Assembly: GCA_020638175.1 (NCBI GenBank)
Contig: JACKJA010000002.1
Coordinates: 1,736,001-1,800,000, forward strand
Source: Rhodospirillales bacterium
Lineage (GTDB): Bacteria; Pseudomonadota; Alphaproteobacteria; Micavibrionales; Micavibrionaceae
Length of the DNA stretch: 64,000 nt
Reading direction: 5' to 3'
Part shown: one piece after another, positions 35,978 through 44,334 of the stretch
Layout of the letters: each line of letters starts with the position of its first letter
How positions within the stretch are numbered: the first letter of the stretch is position 1
Position numbers and translations under genes: made by a program
The notes under the pieces: generated by a model
Database searches by the model: none
What the model saw: only the letters and a program-made list of their open reading frames with translations
What the model was told of the DNA's origin: nothing

Positions 35978-36352
35978 TTACACGGGAATCAGGGCCGCGG
36001 CAACAGATCTTCCCTCCGGCATCAACACGTTATACGTCCGGCAAGCGGCAGGCGTATCCATAACGTCGATACTGATTCCCTTATCCCGGAAGGCCTGACG
36101 GATTTCCGGCGCGATCATGACACTCGTCGCCCCCGTCCCGATCAGCAAAATTTCGGGAAAAGATGCATCTCCCCCCAGAGACCGGAAAAAACTTTCTGCC
36201 CAATCGAAATCATTACGGCGATCCCATGCAGCCGTTTCCTCCGGCATCACGATCACCGGCTGTTCCCAAACCTTTCCGGCAATCCGAAAAAACCCGACGC
36301 CATAGCCCTCGACAACCTGTTGTCCGGATTTAATAAGAGGAGTAATGTCCAT
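35978..36352 (-). CDS. Mth938-like domain protein (NDUFAF3/AAMDC family)
   Basis: The 124-residue protein has IAGKVWEQPVIVMPEETAAW near residue 25, ILLIGTGATSVMIAPEIRQAF (about 70–90) and IDVMDTPAACRTYNVLMPEGRSVAAALIPV at the end, matching the DUF498/Mth938 fold. In mitochondria the related NDUFAF3 helps assemble complex I. In alphaproteobacteria the gene regularly follows secF, as here (gap of three bases), which suggests a membrane-protein assembly link. The role in bacteria is unproven. Confidence 0.87.
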   Translation of the reverse strand: MDITPLIKSGQQVVEGYGVGFFRIAGKVWEQPVIVMPEETAAWDRRNDFDWAESFFRSLGGDASFPEILLIGTGATSVMIAPEIRQAFRDKGISIDVMDTPAACRTYNVLMPEGRSVAAALIPV

Positions 36353-36355
36353 GAA

Positions 36356-37306
36356 TTACGGGGCCGCCGCCGCAGACGTCTCATCCCCGGCCACTTTTCC
36401 CTCACGCCGAATATTCAGGAACGTCAGGATCGGCGCGGCAACGAAAATCGAGGAATACGTCCCGATCACAATCCCGAACACCAGCGCGTTGACGAAACCG
36501 CGGATCACTTCCCCGCCAAACAGCCATAACGATACCAGCGCAATAATGGTCGTACCGCTGGTCAAAATTGTCCGGGACAAAGTTTCGTTCACGGAATCGT
36601 TCAAAAGCTCCAAAAGCGGCTTTTTCCTGTACTTACGAAGGTTTTCACGGATACGGTCGAACACAACCACCGTATCGTTGATCGAATACCCGGCAATCAT
36701 CAAAACCGCCGCCACCGTCGACAGATTAAACTCCATCCCGGTCAGCGAAAACAGCCCCACCGTCGCAATCGTATCATGCGCCAGCGCCATCACAGCGGCC
36801 ACACCAAACTGCCATTCGAACCGGAACCAGATGTAAACCAGAATACCGGCCAGCGAAAAGATAATCGCGAAAAACCCGGCTTTCTTCAGCTCTTCCCCAA
36901 CCTGCGGCCCGACGAACTCGGTCCGGCGGTACTCTACAGCCTCGGCCCCGAATTGTTCATCCACCGCCGCCCGCACCTTGACGATAGCCGCCTGCTGTTC
37001 CTCCGGACCGCCCTCTTGTTGCGGCAAGCGGATCAGCAAATCTTCCGGCGCGCCAAATTCCTGAATCGACACAGCGCCAATTCCCAAGCCATTCAGCATC
37101 GTCCGCATTTCGCCGAGATCGGCGACCACCGGAGTACGAATTTCGATCATCGTTCCGCCGGTAAAGTCGATCCCGAAGCTCAGCCCCTTGTTAAAAAACA
37201 GGCCAAACGACCCCAAAATAACAAGCAGCGAAATAGCGAACGCCACATAGCGCACACCGATAAAATTGATATTCGTCCCTTCGGGGATAAGTCTAATGCC
37301 CTTCAT
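36356..37306 (-). CDS. secF: Protein translocase subunit SecF
   Basis: The 316-residue protein, with SecD, uses the proton gradient to help Sec-exported proteins finish translocation. It has the family start ISLLVILGSFGLFFNKGLSFGIDFTGGT, a periplasmic part of about 90 residues, then five membrane segments with VAAVLMIAGYSINDTVVVFDRIRENL (the conserved D-R region) and TTIIALVSLWLFGG. An AGGGAA site precedes ATG. It follows secD by 15 bases. Confidence 0.96.
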   Translation of the reverse strand: MKGIRLIPEGTNINFIGVRYVAFAISLLVILGSFGLFFNKGLSFGIDFTGGTMIEIRTPVVADLGEMRTMLNGLGIGAVSIQEFGAPEDLLIRLPQQEGGPEEQQAAIVKVRAAVDEQFGAEAVEYRRTEFVGPQVGEELKKAGFFAIIFSLAGILVYIWFRFEWQFGVAAVMALAHDTIATVGLFSLTGMEFNLSTVAAVLMIAGYSINDTVVVFDRIRENLRKYRKKPLLELLNDSVNETLSRTILTSGTTIIALVSLWLFGGEVIRGFVNALVFGIVIGTYSSIFVAAPILTFLNIRREGKVAGDETSAAAAP

Positions 37307-37321
37307 GTCTTTTGTTCCCTA

Positions 37322-38875
37322 TTAAATCGGCAATACGCTTGGTTTCTTTTTCTGCAGCCAGCTCACCACCAGCAACCGCGTCACCCAGATCGCCGAGAAG
37401 AATGACGTCACAATCCCGATCCCCAGCGTCACGGCAAAGCCCTTGATCGGCCCGGTTCCAAAGGAATACAGGATAACCGCCGCAATCAACGTCGTCAGGT
37501 TAGAGTCAATAATCGTCGACATCGCCCGGCTGTATCCGGCATCCACCGCTGCCAGCGGCGACCGGCCCTTGGAAATCTCTTCGCGGATACGCTCGAAAAT
37601 CAGGACGTTGGCATCGACCGCCATCCCGATCGTCAGGACAATCCCGGCAATCCCCGGCAGCGTCAATGTCGCCTGCAACGCCGACAGCAAGGCAAAAATC
37701 AGCGCCACGTTAACAACCAGCGCCACATTGGCCATCAGGCCAAACAGTCCGTAAACCAAAGCCATAAAAATCAGGATAAACGCCAGCCCGACCAGGCTGG
37801 CCGTTTTACCGGCCGCCACAGAATCCGCCCCCAGTGAGGGTCCGACAGTCCGCTCTTCCAGAACATTCAGCGGCGCCGGCAAAGCCCCGGCCCGCAGCAG
37901 CAGCGCCAGATCGTTGGCTTCCTGAACGCTGAACGCGCCAGTAATCTGGCCAGACCCTCCGCAAATCGGCCCGTTGATGTTCGGCGCACTCACAACCTGA
38001 TTGTCCAAGACAATCGCAAACGGCTCGTTCGTATGCTCACGCGTCACGCGGCAGAATTTCTTGGCCCCGACCCCGTTCAGGTTAAAACACACTGCCGACT
38101 GGCCGTATTGCGACTGGCAGTATTGCGCATTGGTCAACATATCGCCGGTAATCATCGCCCGGCGTTCAACGGAAAGTTTCTGCCCTGGATTTTCGAGCAT
38201 CGGCAGGCTGAGCGTTCCCCCCGCGCGGTTTTCAAGATCAACCAGATGAAAGCCCAGCTTTGCCGTCCGGCCCAGCAATTCTTTCATGTAATGCGGGTCT
38301 TCCACGCCGGGAAGCTGTACGATAATCCGGTCTTCACCCTGACGGGTAATCACGGGTTCGTTTGTCCCGGTTTCATCGACCCGGCGGCGCACGATCTCAA
38401 TCGACTGGCCGATCGTCTGGTCGGTTATCTGCTTACGACCAACATCGTTAAACGTCACCTCCAGCGTCTTGCCGTCCTCGCTGGCGATCACATCGATATT
38501 CTGTTCCAGCCCGCGCAGGATCTTTTTCGCCTTATCCATATCCTCCGTCCCGCGCAGCATCAGGCGCATCCCACCCGGAATAGCTGAAATACGGGTATAA
38601 CCGATCTTTTGCTTGCGCAGCTCTTCCCGCGCCGTCGACACCATGCCTTCGGCCCGCTCCTTCAGAACAACGCCGACATCGACCTGAAGCAGCAAATGCG
38701 ATCCTCCCTGCAAATCCAGCCCCAGATTAACCGTCTTGTGCGGCAACCATCCCGGCAGGTTATCCTGCACCCACGTTCGCGCCCCGGCGCCGGTCATGTT
38801 GGGCGCGGCGTATAAAAACGCCAAAACGCAGGCAATAATAATCAGGGTCGCTTTCCAGCGGGCAATATGGATCAT
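37322..38875 (-). CDS. secD: Protein translocase subunit SecD
   Basis: The 517-residue protein has an N-terminal membrane segment, KTVNLGLDLQGGSHLLLQVD (the SecD signature, about residue 48), a large periplasmic region and a C-terminal membrane domain with GMAVDANVLIFERIREE and GFAVTLGIGIVTSFFSA. The length is close to E. coli SecD minus part of P1. It lies between yajC and secF in the usual order. Confidence 0.96.
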   Translation of the reverse strand: MIHIARWKATLIIIACVLAFLYAAPNMTGAGARTWVQDNLPGWLPHKTVNLGLDLQGGSHLLLQVDVGVVLKERAEGMVSTAREELRKQKIGYTRISAIPGGMRLMLRGTEDMDKAKKILRGLEQNIDVIASEDGKTLEVTFNDVGRKQITDQTIGQSIEIVRRRVDETGTNEPVITRQGEDRIIVQLPGVEDPHYMKELLGRTAKLGFHLVDLENRAGGTLSLPMLENPGQKLSVERRAMITGDMLTNAQYCQSQYGQSAVCFNLNGVGAKKFCRVTREHTNEPFAIVLDNQVVSAPNINGPICGGSGQITGAFSVQEANDLALLLRAGALPAPLNVLEERTVGPSLGADSVAAGKTASLVGLAFILIFMALVYGLFGLMANVALVVNVALIFALLSALQATLTLPGIAGIVLTIGMAVDANVLIFERIREEISKGRSPLAAVDAGYSRAMSTIIDSNLTTLIAAVILYSFGTGPIKGFAVTLGIGIVTSFFSAIWVTRLLVVSWLQKKKPSVLPI

Positions 38876-38893
38876 GAATATGCTTTCAACCTG

Positions 38894-39223
38894 TTAGTCT
38901 TTTTCGGCTTTCGTCTGAACGGTGGAGCGCAGCGCCATAACATTAACGCCCTTGGCCAGCTCGATGGATATTTCTTCTTCGCCTTCCTTAATTTTGTCGA
39001 CTTTCCCGACCAGACCACCGGCAAACACCACCTTGTCGCCTTTTTTCAGCGTATCGAGCATCGCCCGGTGCTTTTTAAAGCGTTTTTGCTGGGGCATAAT
39101 CATTAACACCCAAAACAGCGCGATCATCATAACGATCAGTAACATGTTGAGCATAAAAGCTTCCCCGGCACCGCCCGCTTGCGCACCGGCATCGGCCGCG
39201 GCATAAGCTGTAGAAATCAGCAT
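38894..39223 (-). CDS. yajC: Preprotein translocase subunit YajC
   Basis: The 109-residue protein has one membrane segment (about residues 24–44, LNMLLIVMMIALFWVLMIMP) followed by QQKRFKKHRAMLDTLKKGDKVVFAGGLVGKV, which is the diagnostic YajC sequence. It is part of the SecDF–YajC complex. An AGAGGA site precedes ATG. It is the first gene of the yajC–secD–secF–Mth938–terC run. Confidence 0.95.
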   Translation of the reverse strand: MLISTAYAAADAGAQAGGAGEAFMLNMLLIVMMIALFWVLMIMPQQKRFKKHRAMLDTLKKGDKVVFAGGLVGKVDKIKEGEEEISIELAKGVNVMALRSTVQTKAEKD

Positions 39224-39240
39224 TGTATTGTCCTCTGTTT

Positions 39241-39279
39241 GCGTTATATTTCACGAAAATCTGTGACGGACTATAACGC
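39241..39279. promoter_or_regulatory. Inverted repeat between yajC and the tautomerase gene
   Basis: GCGTTATA (39241–39248) is repeated in reverse complement as TATAACGC (39272–39279), with TCAC (39251–39254) and GTGA (39263–39266) also complementary inside. It sits 18 bases upstream of yajC ATG in the divergent region. It could be an operator or a hairpin in the yajC leader. A perfect TATAAT occurs nearby at 39310–39315 on the plus strand, ahead of the tautomerase gene. Confidence 0.4.
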
Positions 39280-39348
39280 GCCCCCGCCCAAAGGCAAGAG
39301 GCAAGCCGCTATAATTCACATGAATCACATGAAAAGAAAGGATCACCC

Positions 39349-39696
39349 ATGCCCTACCTTCTGGTTCAGACCAACGCCCATGAAGGCCTCGTAAAAAAAG
39401 AAATCTTTCTGAAAGACGCCACCAGTGCCGTGGCCGAAATGACCGGTAAACCCGCTGAAAAAGTCATGATCGGCCTGCAAACCGATATCGCGATGAGTTT
39501 CGGCGGCAGCGAAGAAACCTGTGCCTTTGTTCATTTGAAAAGCCTCGGCCTGCCACCGGCAGACGCCCCCCGGTATGTCGCAGCGCTCTGTGACCTGCTG
39601 GAACAATCACTGCACATTCACCCGAACCGCGTCTTCGTCCAGCTCTCCGACCATCCGCGCAACCTGTGGGGCAGCGACAGCGTAACGTTCGGCTAG
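39349..39696 (+). CDS. MIF-like tautomerase
   Basis: The 115-residue protein resembles macrophage migration inhibitory factor/phenylpyruvate tautomerase. After removal of Met the N-terminus is Pro (PYLLVQTN), the catalytic base of the family. It also has PAEKVMIGLQTD (cf. PxxxV in MIF), the conserved Lys-rich and Ser segments, and a C-terminal NRVFVQLSDHPRNLWG that matches the MIF pattern. Bacterial members tautomerise phenylpyruvate or related acids; the physiological role is unknown. An AAAGGA site precedes ATG. Confidence 0.8.
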   Translation: MPYLLVQTNAHEGLVKKEIFLKDATSAVAEMTGKPAEKVMIGLQTDIAMSFGGSEETCAFVHLKSLGLPPADAPRYVAALCDLLEQSLHIHPNRVFVQLSDHPRNLWGSDSVTFG

Positions 39697-40748
39697 TTCC
39701 GGTATTGCTGGCGGCGGCGATGAACGGATATATTCCGGAGCGTCATAACGAAAATCACCGCGCCCAGCGCATATAAAATCCCCGGCAGGAACCAGTTCAT
39801 AAGCCCCCGGTCGATCCATGCTTTTTGCGGATTCATCGGGTCGTAAAGAACTGTAACGGCATCCCCTGTCTTGAACGAAGGCGGATTACTGCCGACCTTG
39901 TCTTTAAATTCAAAATGCCGACCTTCAAGCGTTTCAAACCCGGCCACCGGGTAATAGGTATACCCCCCGCCATCGGAAGAGTCATACTCGCTTATCATCC
40001 TGACAACCTCCCCCTGTGCCGGAACGGCCACCTCCAAAAATGCCTGCGTGTCCTTCCAGAAATAAACGCCCCCGGCAATCAGCCCGAACGCCAGCAACAA
40101 AGTCACCGGTGTCCATGCCATTACCGTCCGGCTGTATTTATCGAGCTTGTCGCGAATTTCCTGTTCGGAAACATCACGCTCCTTCGCATATTTCTCTACC
40201 CGCTTTTGCGCCATCCGTTCCCGGAATTCTTCCTTGGTTTCCCACTCACTCCGGGGTTTGATAATTTTGCTGATCTTGTAAATGATCCCTCCCAGAATCG
40301 CCAAAACCAGAAGCACGGAATAAATGCCAAAATCAAACTGGTGGCCGCCAGCGGCCAGCAAAAACATCCCCGGCCCGGCAAAAATAGCACCAAAAATAAA
40401 CAGGAAAACACCGGGTTGCCGAACATCTTCGGGATTAGACGGATTGACCAGCAAACGAACCGCCGTCCCCGGCAGCCGCCCCTTCAGGATACTACTGCTG
40501 GAATTATCCGGCACCCGAACCAGTTTCCCGTCAGCATCGACAAATTCATAAACCGACCGGTACATCGTACTTTTATCACTCTCATACGTGCGCACAGCCA
40601 CGATTTTCCCGCGCACCCGCCGCCATGTCGTCCGGGTATAAACGGCATAGCCGATCATCAACCCGCCAAACAGGAAAAACACAAACCCGATGAACAGCAT
40701 CGCCACCGCATTATAAGCACTGACCATCCCGAAAACCGCATCGAACAT
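39693..40748 (-). CDS. DUF3592 domain membrane protein
   Basis: The 351-residue protein has hydrophobic segments near residues 13–33, 110–130, 140–155, 210–230 and 320–340. Two extracytoplasmic beta-rich regions look like tandem DUF3592 domains: TTWRRVRGKIVAVRTYES with YEFVDADGKLVRVPDNSS, and later VPAQGEVVRMISEY with TGDAVTVLYDPMNPQKAWID. The family is unassigned in function. An acidic/basic helix (about residues 165–200) lies between the two. GGGGGAGA precedes ATG. Its end overlaps the convergent tautomerase gene by four bases. Confidence 0.75.
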   Translation of the reverse strand: MFDAVFGMVSAYNAVAMLFIGFVFFLFGGLMIGYAVYTRTTWRRVRGKIVAVRTYESDKSTMYRSVYEFVDADGKLVRVPDNSSSSILKGRLPGTAVRLLVNPSNPEDVRQPGVFLFIFGAIFAGPGMFLLAAGGHQFDFGIYSVLLVLAILGGIIYKISKIIKPRSEWETKEEFRERMAQKRVEKYAKERDVSEQEIRDKLDKYSRTVMAWTPVTLLLAFGLIAGGVYFWKDTQAFLEVAVPAQGEVVRMISEYDSSDGGGYTYYPVAGFETLEGRHFEFKDKVGSNPPSFKTGDAVTVLYDPMNPQKAWIDRGLMNWFLPGILYALGAVIFVMTLRNISVHRRRQQYRN

Positions 40749-40768
40749 AATAAAAATCTCCCCCGTTT

Positions 40769-40836
40769 GTCATTCTGAGCGCCAGCGAAGAATCTTTTGC
40801 TCGTTTCCCAAGATCCTTCGCTTCGCTCAGGATGAC
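40769..40836. repeat. Palindromic dispersed repeat, TCATTCTGAG family, copy 1
   Basis: The ends are GTCATTCTGAG and CTCAGGATGAC with GCGAAGAATCTT and AAGATCCTTCGC inside, so the 68-base unit is an imperfect inverted repeat. It fills most of the gap between the DUF3592 gene and the M23 peptidase gene. A second copy lies at 44232–44305. Confidence 0.75.
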
Positions 40837-40846
40837 ATCTTGCCCC

Positions 40847-41833
40847 CTATTTCTCCAGATATAACCGCGGGTTCAGCGCTTCCGTCCCGCGCCGGACTTC
40901 GAAATGAAGCTGCGGCGCATCGACATTCCCGCTCGACCCGACTGTGCCGATGCTCTGGCCGCGTTTGACTTCCTGCCCACGCTTGATCAGCACCCGGTCC
41001 ATATGCGCATAGGCCGTCATCCAGCGATCGGCATGGCGCACCAGCACCAGGTTCCCATAGCCTTCCAGCTCCCGCCCGGCATAGACGACCACACCGTTTT
41101 CCGCCGCCCGCACCGGCGCACCTTTCGGAGCCTTGATATTGATCCCGTCATTGTGCAGCCCGTCCTTTTTCGGCCCATAGGACGACAAAATCGGCCCCTT
41201 GATCGGCCATTCAAACTTGCTGCTGCTCCGGGGTGGTGCGCTGGTTTTTACCGCCTTCAACACGGTCTTTTTGGTTTGCGGCGTCACCACGGACGGCTTT
41301 GCCGCGGGCGTCACCACAGACTTGCCCTGATCGTCCAGCGCCTCCCGCGTTACAGCCCCCGGCCGACTGGCCGGTCCGGAAGGCCGCGGCGCAGCCGCTT
41401 GCCGGGCCGCCAGCGACGGCATCCGCAAAACCTGACCGGTTTGAATGGTATAGGGTGATTGCAGATGGTTCTGGCGGGCAACTTCCGTCACACTCACATT
41501 AAAGGTCCGGGAAATGCTGTACAGACTGTCCCCCGGCCGCACCGTATACGTCGTCGGCGGCGGCAGCTTCAACCACTGCCCGACGGCCAGCGCATAAGGC
41601 GGCCGCAATTTGTTCACGTAAATCACATCTTGCATCGACAGGCGGTATCTTTGGGAAATGTTCCAGATCGTATCGCCGGATTCCACAATATGCGCCCCGG
41701 CGCTGTCCGCCCCCCCCCGCAAACCGTAATGCGTATAGGGCGCAGGCGCTTGCCGGCTAAAACAGGCCGAAACAAGCAATACAAGCAGTAAAAACGGAAT
41801 CAGGCGGACGCCTGACAAGACATGACGTTTCAT
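40847..41833 (-). CDS. LysM/M23 lipoprotein, NlpD-like murein hydrolase regulator
   Basis: The protein has 328 residues from ATG 41833 (a GTG at 41848 gives five more). A signal peptide ends in the lipobox LLVSAC. Two LysM peptidoglycan-binding domains follow (HIVESGDTIWNISQRYRLS and YTVRPGDSLYSISRTFNVS), then a basic/Pro linker, and an M23 domain with HNDGINIKAPKGAPV, GYGNLVLVRH and PQLHFEVRRG. The first His of the usual His-x-His motif is Gln here, as in NlpD-type proteins that activate amidases rather than cut peptidoglycan. This is the usual alphaproteobacterial neighbour of pcm. Codons 45–47 of the longer frame contain a run of nine G (41710–41718). Confidence 0.88.
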   Translation of the reverse strand: MKRHVLSGVRLIPFLLLVLLVSACFSRQAPAPYTHYGLRGGADSAGAHIVESGDTIWNISQRYRLSMQDVIYVNKLRPPYALAVGQWLKLPPPTTYTVRPGDSLYSISRTFNVSVTEVARQNHLQSPYTIQTGQVLRMPSLAARQAAAPRPSGPASRPGAVTREALDDQGKSVVTPAAKPSVVTPQTKKTVLKAVKTSAPPRSSSKFEWPIKGPILSSYGPKKDGLHNDGINIKAPKGAPVRAAENGVVVYAGRELEGYGNLVLVRHADRWMTAYAHMDRVLIKRGQEVKRGQSIGTVGSSGNVDAPQLHFEVRRGTEALNPRLYLEK

Positions 41834-41851
41834 TTTTTTAAAATACACCGT

Positions 41852-42538
41852 TCACTGGCGGGCGTAAACCGGTTGATCGTCGTCATCTTCACTTGCCGGG
41901 GCAAGATTGGGCAAAAGCGGCACAAACCGTACCGGCATCAGGTCTTTAACCGCATAGGTACCTTCATCGCTTTCCTTGGTATAGCGCCGCAATACCTGAT
42001 GATCGTTCAGCGCCACCGGAATAATCAGGTTCCCCCCGGTTTTAAGCTGGTCGATCAACGCATCCGGCGGCGCGCCCTGCGCGGCGGCGGTGCAGATAAT
42101 CGCATCGAACGGCGCCTGCCCCGGCCAGCCCTTCATCCCGTCTCCGGCAATCGCCGTAATATTCCGCAGCTTCAAACGATCGAACATCTTCTCGGCCTGC
42201 AAAAGCAGCGGTTTGTGCCGTTCGATCGTGTAGACCCGGCGGCACAGATGCGCCAGGATACAGGCCTGATACCCTGATCCCGTCCCGATCTCCAGCACCT
42301 TGGACCGGTCGTTAATCCCCAGCGCCTGCGTCATGCTCGCCACAACGAAAGGCTGGGAAATCGTCTGCCCGCGCCCGATCGGCACGGCAATATCCTCATA
42401 AGCCTGATCGGCCATGGCATCGGGAATAAACAGCTCCCGCGGCACTTTCTCCATCGCCGCCAGCACATTGGTATCGGAAACCCCCATCGACCGGAGATGC
42501 ATAATCAGTCTTATTTTTCGGGCGACATGCGCGTTCAT
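41852..42538 (-). CDS. pcm: Protein-L-isoaspartate O-methyltransferase
   Basis: The 228-residue enzyme methylates isoaspartyl residues in damaged proteins. It has the family segments PRELFIPDAMADQAYEDIAVPIGRGQTISQP, VLEIGTGSGYQACILAHL (SAM motif I, about residue 84) and AICTAAAQGAPPDALIDQL, followed by GGNLIIPV. ATG at 42538 is preferred over the TTG at 42544. It lies four bases (or 18 from the ATG) before the M23 gene, in the usual order. A C-terminal tail DDDDQPVYARQ is acidic. Confidence 0.95.
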   Translation of the reverse strand: MNAHVARKIRLIMHLRSMGVSDTNVLAAMEKVPRELFIPDAMADQAYEDIAVPIGRGQTISQPFVVASMTQALGINDRSKVLEIGTGSGYQACILAHLCRRVYTIERHKPLLLQAEKMFDRLKLRNITAIAGDGMKGWPGQAPFDAIICTAAAQGAPPDALIDQLKTGGNLIIPVALNDHQVLRRYTKESDEGTYAVKDLMPVRFVPLLPNLAPASEDDDDQPVYARQ

Positions 42539-42684
42539 AATCAAAAATGTTTCGTTTGAGACCCCATCGAATAATCACAGGATACAGCAACCATCCACAA
42601 AAAAGAATCCCGTTTTTCTTGCTTTTTTCTCCGGCGCTCTGATAGCCTTTTCTAATAAACAAAAAAACAGGGAGATCAACGCAC

Positions 42685-42909
42685 ATGCCTACATACGATC
42701 CAAATAATGACTGGCAGGAAATCGGCTCCCGGAACGACACACCGGAAATGGGCTATAAACCCGATGTTGATGTTCCTGACATGAGCGGCGCTTACGGTGA
42801 TGTCACCCCCGGCCTGCTGGATATCGGGCAAACCATCTCCCCGACACCGTCACGGGACGATGAAATCACCCGCAAAGGCGTAATTATCGGTTCGCTGATA
42901 CCGCGCTAG
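42685..42909 (+). CDS. Small acidic hypothetical protein
   Basis: The 74-residue protein starts at an ATG preceded by a good AGGGAG site 10 bases away. It is rich in Asp, Pro and Gly (e.g. EMGYKPDVDVPDMSG) with no membrane segment or known domain, and looks largely disordered. It lies between the divergent pcm and the convergent serS gene, interrupting an otherwise typical gene run. Its last four bases overlap the end of serS. Confidence 0.55.
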   Translation: MPTYDPNNDWQEIGSRNDTPEMGYKPDVDVPDMSGAYGDVTPGLLDIGQTISPTPSRDDEITRKGVIIGSLIPR

Positions 42910-44207
42910 CCATTGGCCAAAAGCGCCTTGTCACCGGGCACCAGCTTCTCGATCCCGCCCATATAGGGCTTGAGGACATCGGGAACAAACACGCCGCCAT
43001 CGGCCGGATCATAGTAATTTTCCAGCACGGCAATCAGCGCCCGGCCCACGGCCACGCCCGATCCGTTCAGCGTATGTACGAACTGCGTATCTTTTTCGCC
43101 TTTAACAGGGCGGTAACGCGCCTTCATCCGCCGGGCCTGAAAGTCCCAGCAATTCGAACAGCTTGAAATCTCGCGATAGGCATTTTGCCCCGGCAGCCAT
43201 ACCTCGATATCGTATGTCTTGCGCGCACCAAAGCCCGTATCGCCGCTGCACAGTGTCACCGTCCGGAACGCCAGCCCCAGCTTTCTCAAGATATTTTCGG
43301 CACATTCCGTCATGCGTTCATGCTCTTCGGCGCTCTTGTCCGGCGCAACAATGCTGACCATTTCGACTTTGTAGAACTGGTGCTGGCGGATCATCCCGCG
43401 CGTATCCTTGCCCGCCGCCCCGGCCTCTTGCCGGAAACACGGCGTCCAAGCAGTCAGACGCAGCGGCAACGCGTCTGACTCCAAAATCATATCGGCTACC
43501 ATGTTAGTCAGTGGCACTTCGGCCGTTGGCACCAGCCAATCGCCCCGCGTCGTTTTAAACTGGTCATCGGCAAATTTCGGTAACTGCCCGGTCCCGTACA
43601 TCGTCTGGTCCCGTACCATCAGCGGCGGCGAGACTTCCGTATAGCCGTGCTCTTGCGTATGGGTATCGAGGAAAAACTGCGCCAGCGCCCGTTCCATCCG
43701 CGCCAGACCGGAATGCATCAACACAAAGCGCGAACCCGACAGCTTCGCCGCCGTTTCAAAATCCATCATCCCCAGCTTTTCGCCAATTTCGAAATGCTCC
43801 AGTGCGGCGTTCGGGCGCGGCGGCTCTCCCACCCGGCGCACTTCCACATTCGCGCTTTCATCCGGCCCGTCGGGCACATCGTCGCCCAGCAAATTCGGCA
43901 GCGCCGACAAATGCTGGTTGAGTTCCTCAGCCAGCGTCCGTTCCCGCTCTTCCATCGCGGTAACGCTTTCCTTGATAGCCGACACCTCATCCATAATCGC
44001 CTGCGCGTCGCCGCCTTGCGATTTGATTTTGCCGATCTCCTTGGACTTTTCGTTACGCTGTTGCTGCAAATCCTGCATTTCCGTCTGGACGGAACGGCGC
44101 TCTTCATCAAGCTCCAGAATCCGAGGGGTTTGCGGCTCCAGCCCCCGGCGGCCCCAGTTATCGTCAAACGCTTTGGGATTTTCCCGGATCGCGCGTAAAT
44201 CGTGCAT
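42906..44207 (-). CDS. serS: Seryl-tRNA synthetase
   Basis: The 433-residue class II synthetase charges tRNA-Ser. The N-terminal 110 residues are the long antiparallel coiled coil that grips the tRNA (rich in Glu, Gln and Arg). The catalytic domain has PTAEVPLTNMVADMIL, motif 2 CFRQEAGAAGKDTRGMIRQHQF, EISSCSNCWDFQARRMKARY and motif 3 GVAVGRALIAVLENY. The length is usual. Confidence 0.97.
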   Translation of the reverse strand: MHDLRAIRENPKAFDDNWGRRGLEPQTPRILELDEERRSVQTEMQDLQQQRNEKSKEIGKIKSQGGDAQAIMDEVSAIKESVTAMEERERTLAEELNQHLSALPNLLGDDVPDGPDESANVEVRRVGEPPRPNAALEHFEIGEKLGMMDFETAAKLSGSRFVLMHSGLARMERALAQFFLDTHTQEHGYTEVSPPLMVRDQTMYGTGQLPKFADDQFKTTRGDWLVPTAEVPLTNMVADMILESDALPLRLTAWTPCFRQEAGAAGKDTRGMIRQHQFYKVEMVSIVAPDKSAEEHERMTECAENILRKLGLAFRTVTLCSGDTGFGARKTYDIEVWLPGQNAYREISSCSNCWDFQARRMKARYRPVKGEKDTQFVHTLNGSGVAVGRALIAVLENYYDPADGGVFVPDVLKPYMGGIEKLVPGDKALLANG

Positions 44208-44231
44208 GGCTTGTTTCTTTCCCTCTACAAT

Positions 44232-44305
44232 GTCATTCTGAGCGAAGCGAAGAATCTTTTGCGCTCCAGCTCAATCAGATCCTTCGCCTCTCGGCTCAGG
44301 ATGAC
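44232..44305. repeat. Palindromic dispersed repeat, TCATTCTGAG family, copy 2
   Basis: The ends are GTCATTCTGAG and CTCAGGATGAC, with GCGAAGAATCTT and AGATCCTTCGC inside, as in the copy at 40769–40836. It lies 25 bases upstream of serS ATG, in the divergent gap, so both gaps that hold this element are next to genes of the same block. Confidence 0.75.
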
Positions 44306-44334
44306 AACTCACACATATACCCACGAAAGACGCA

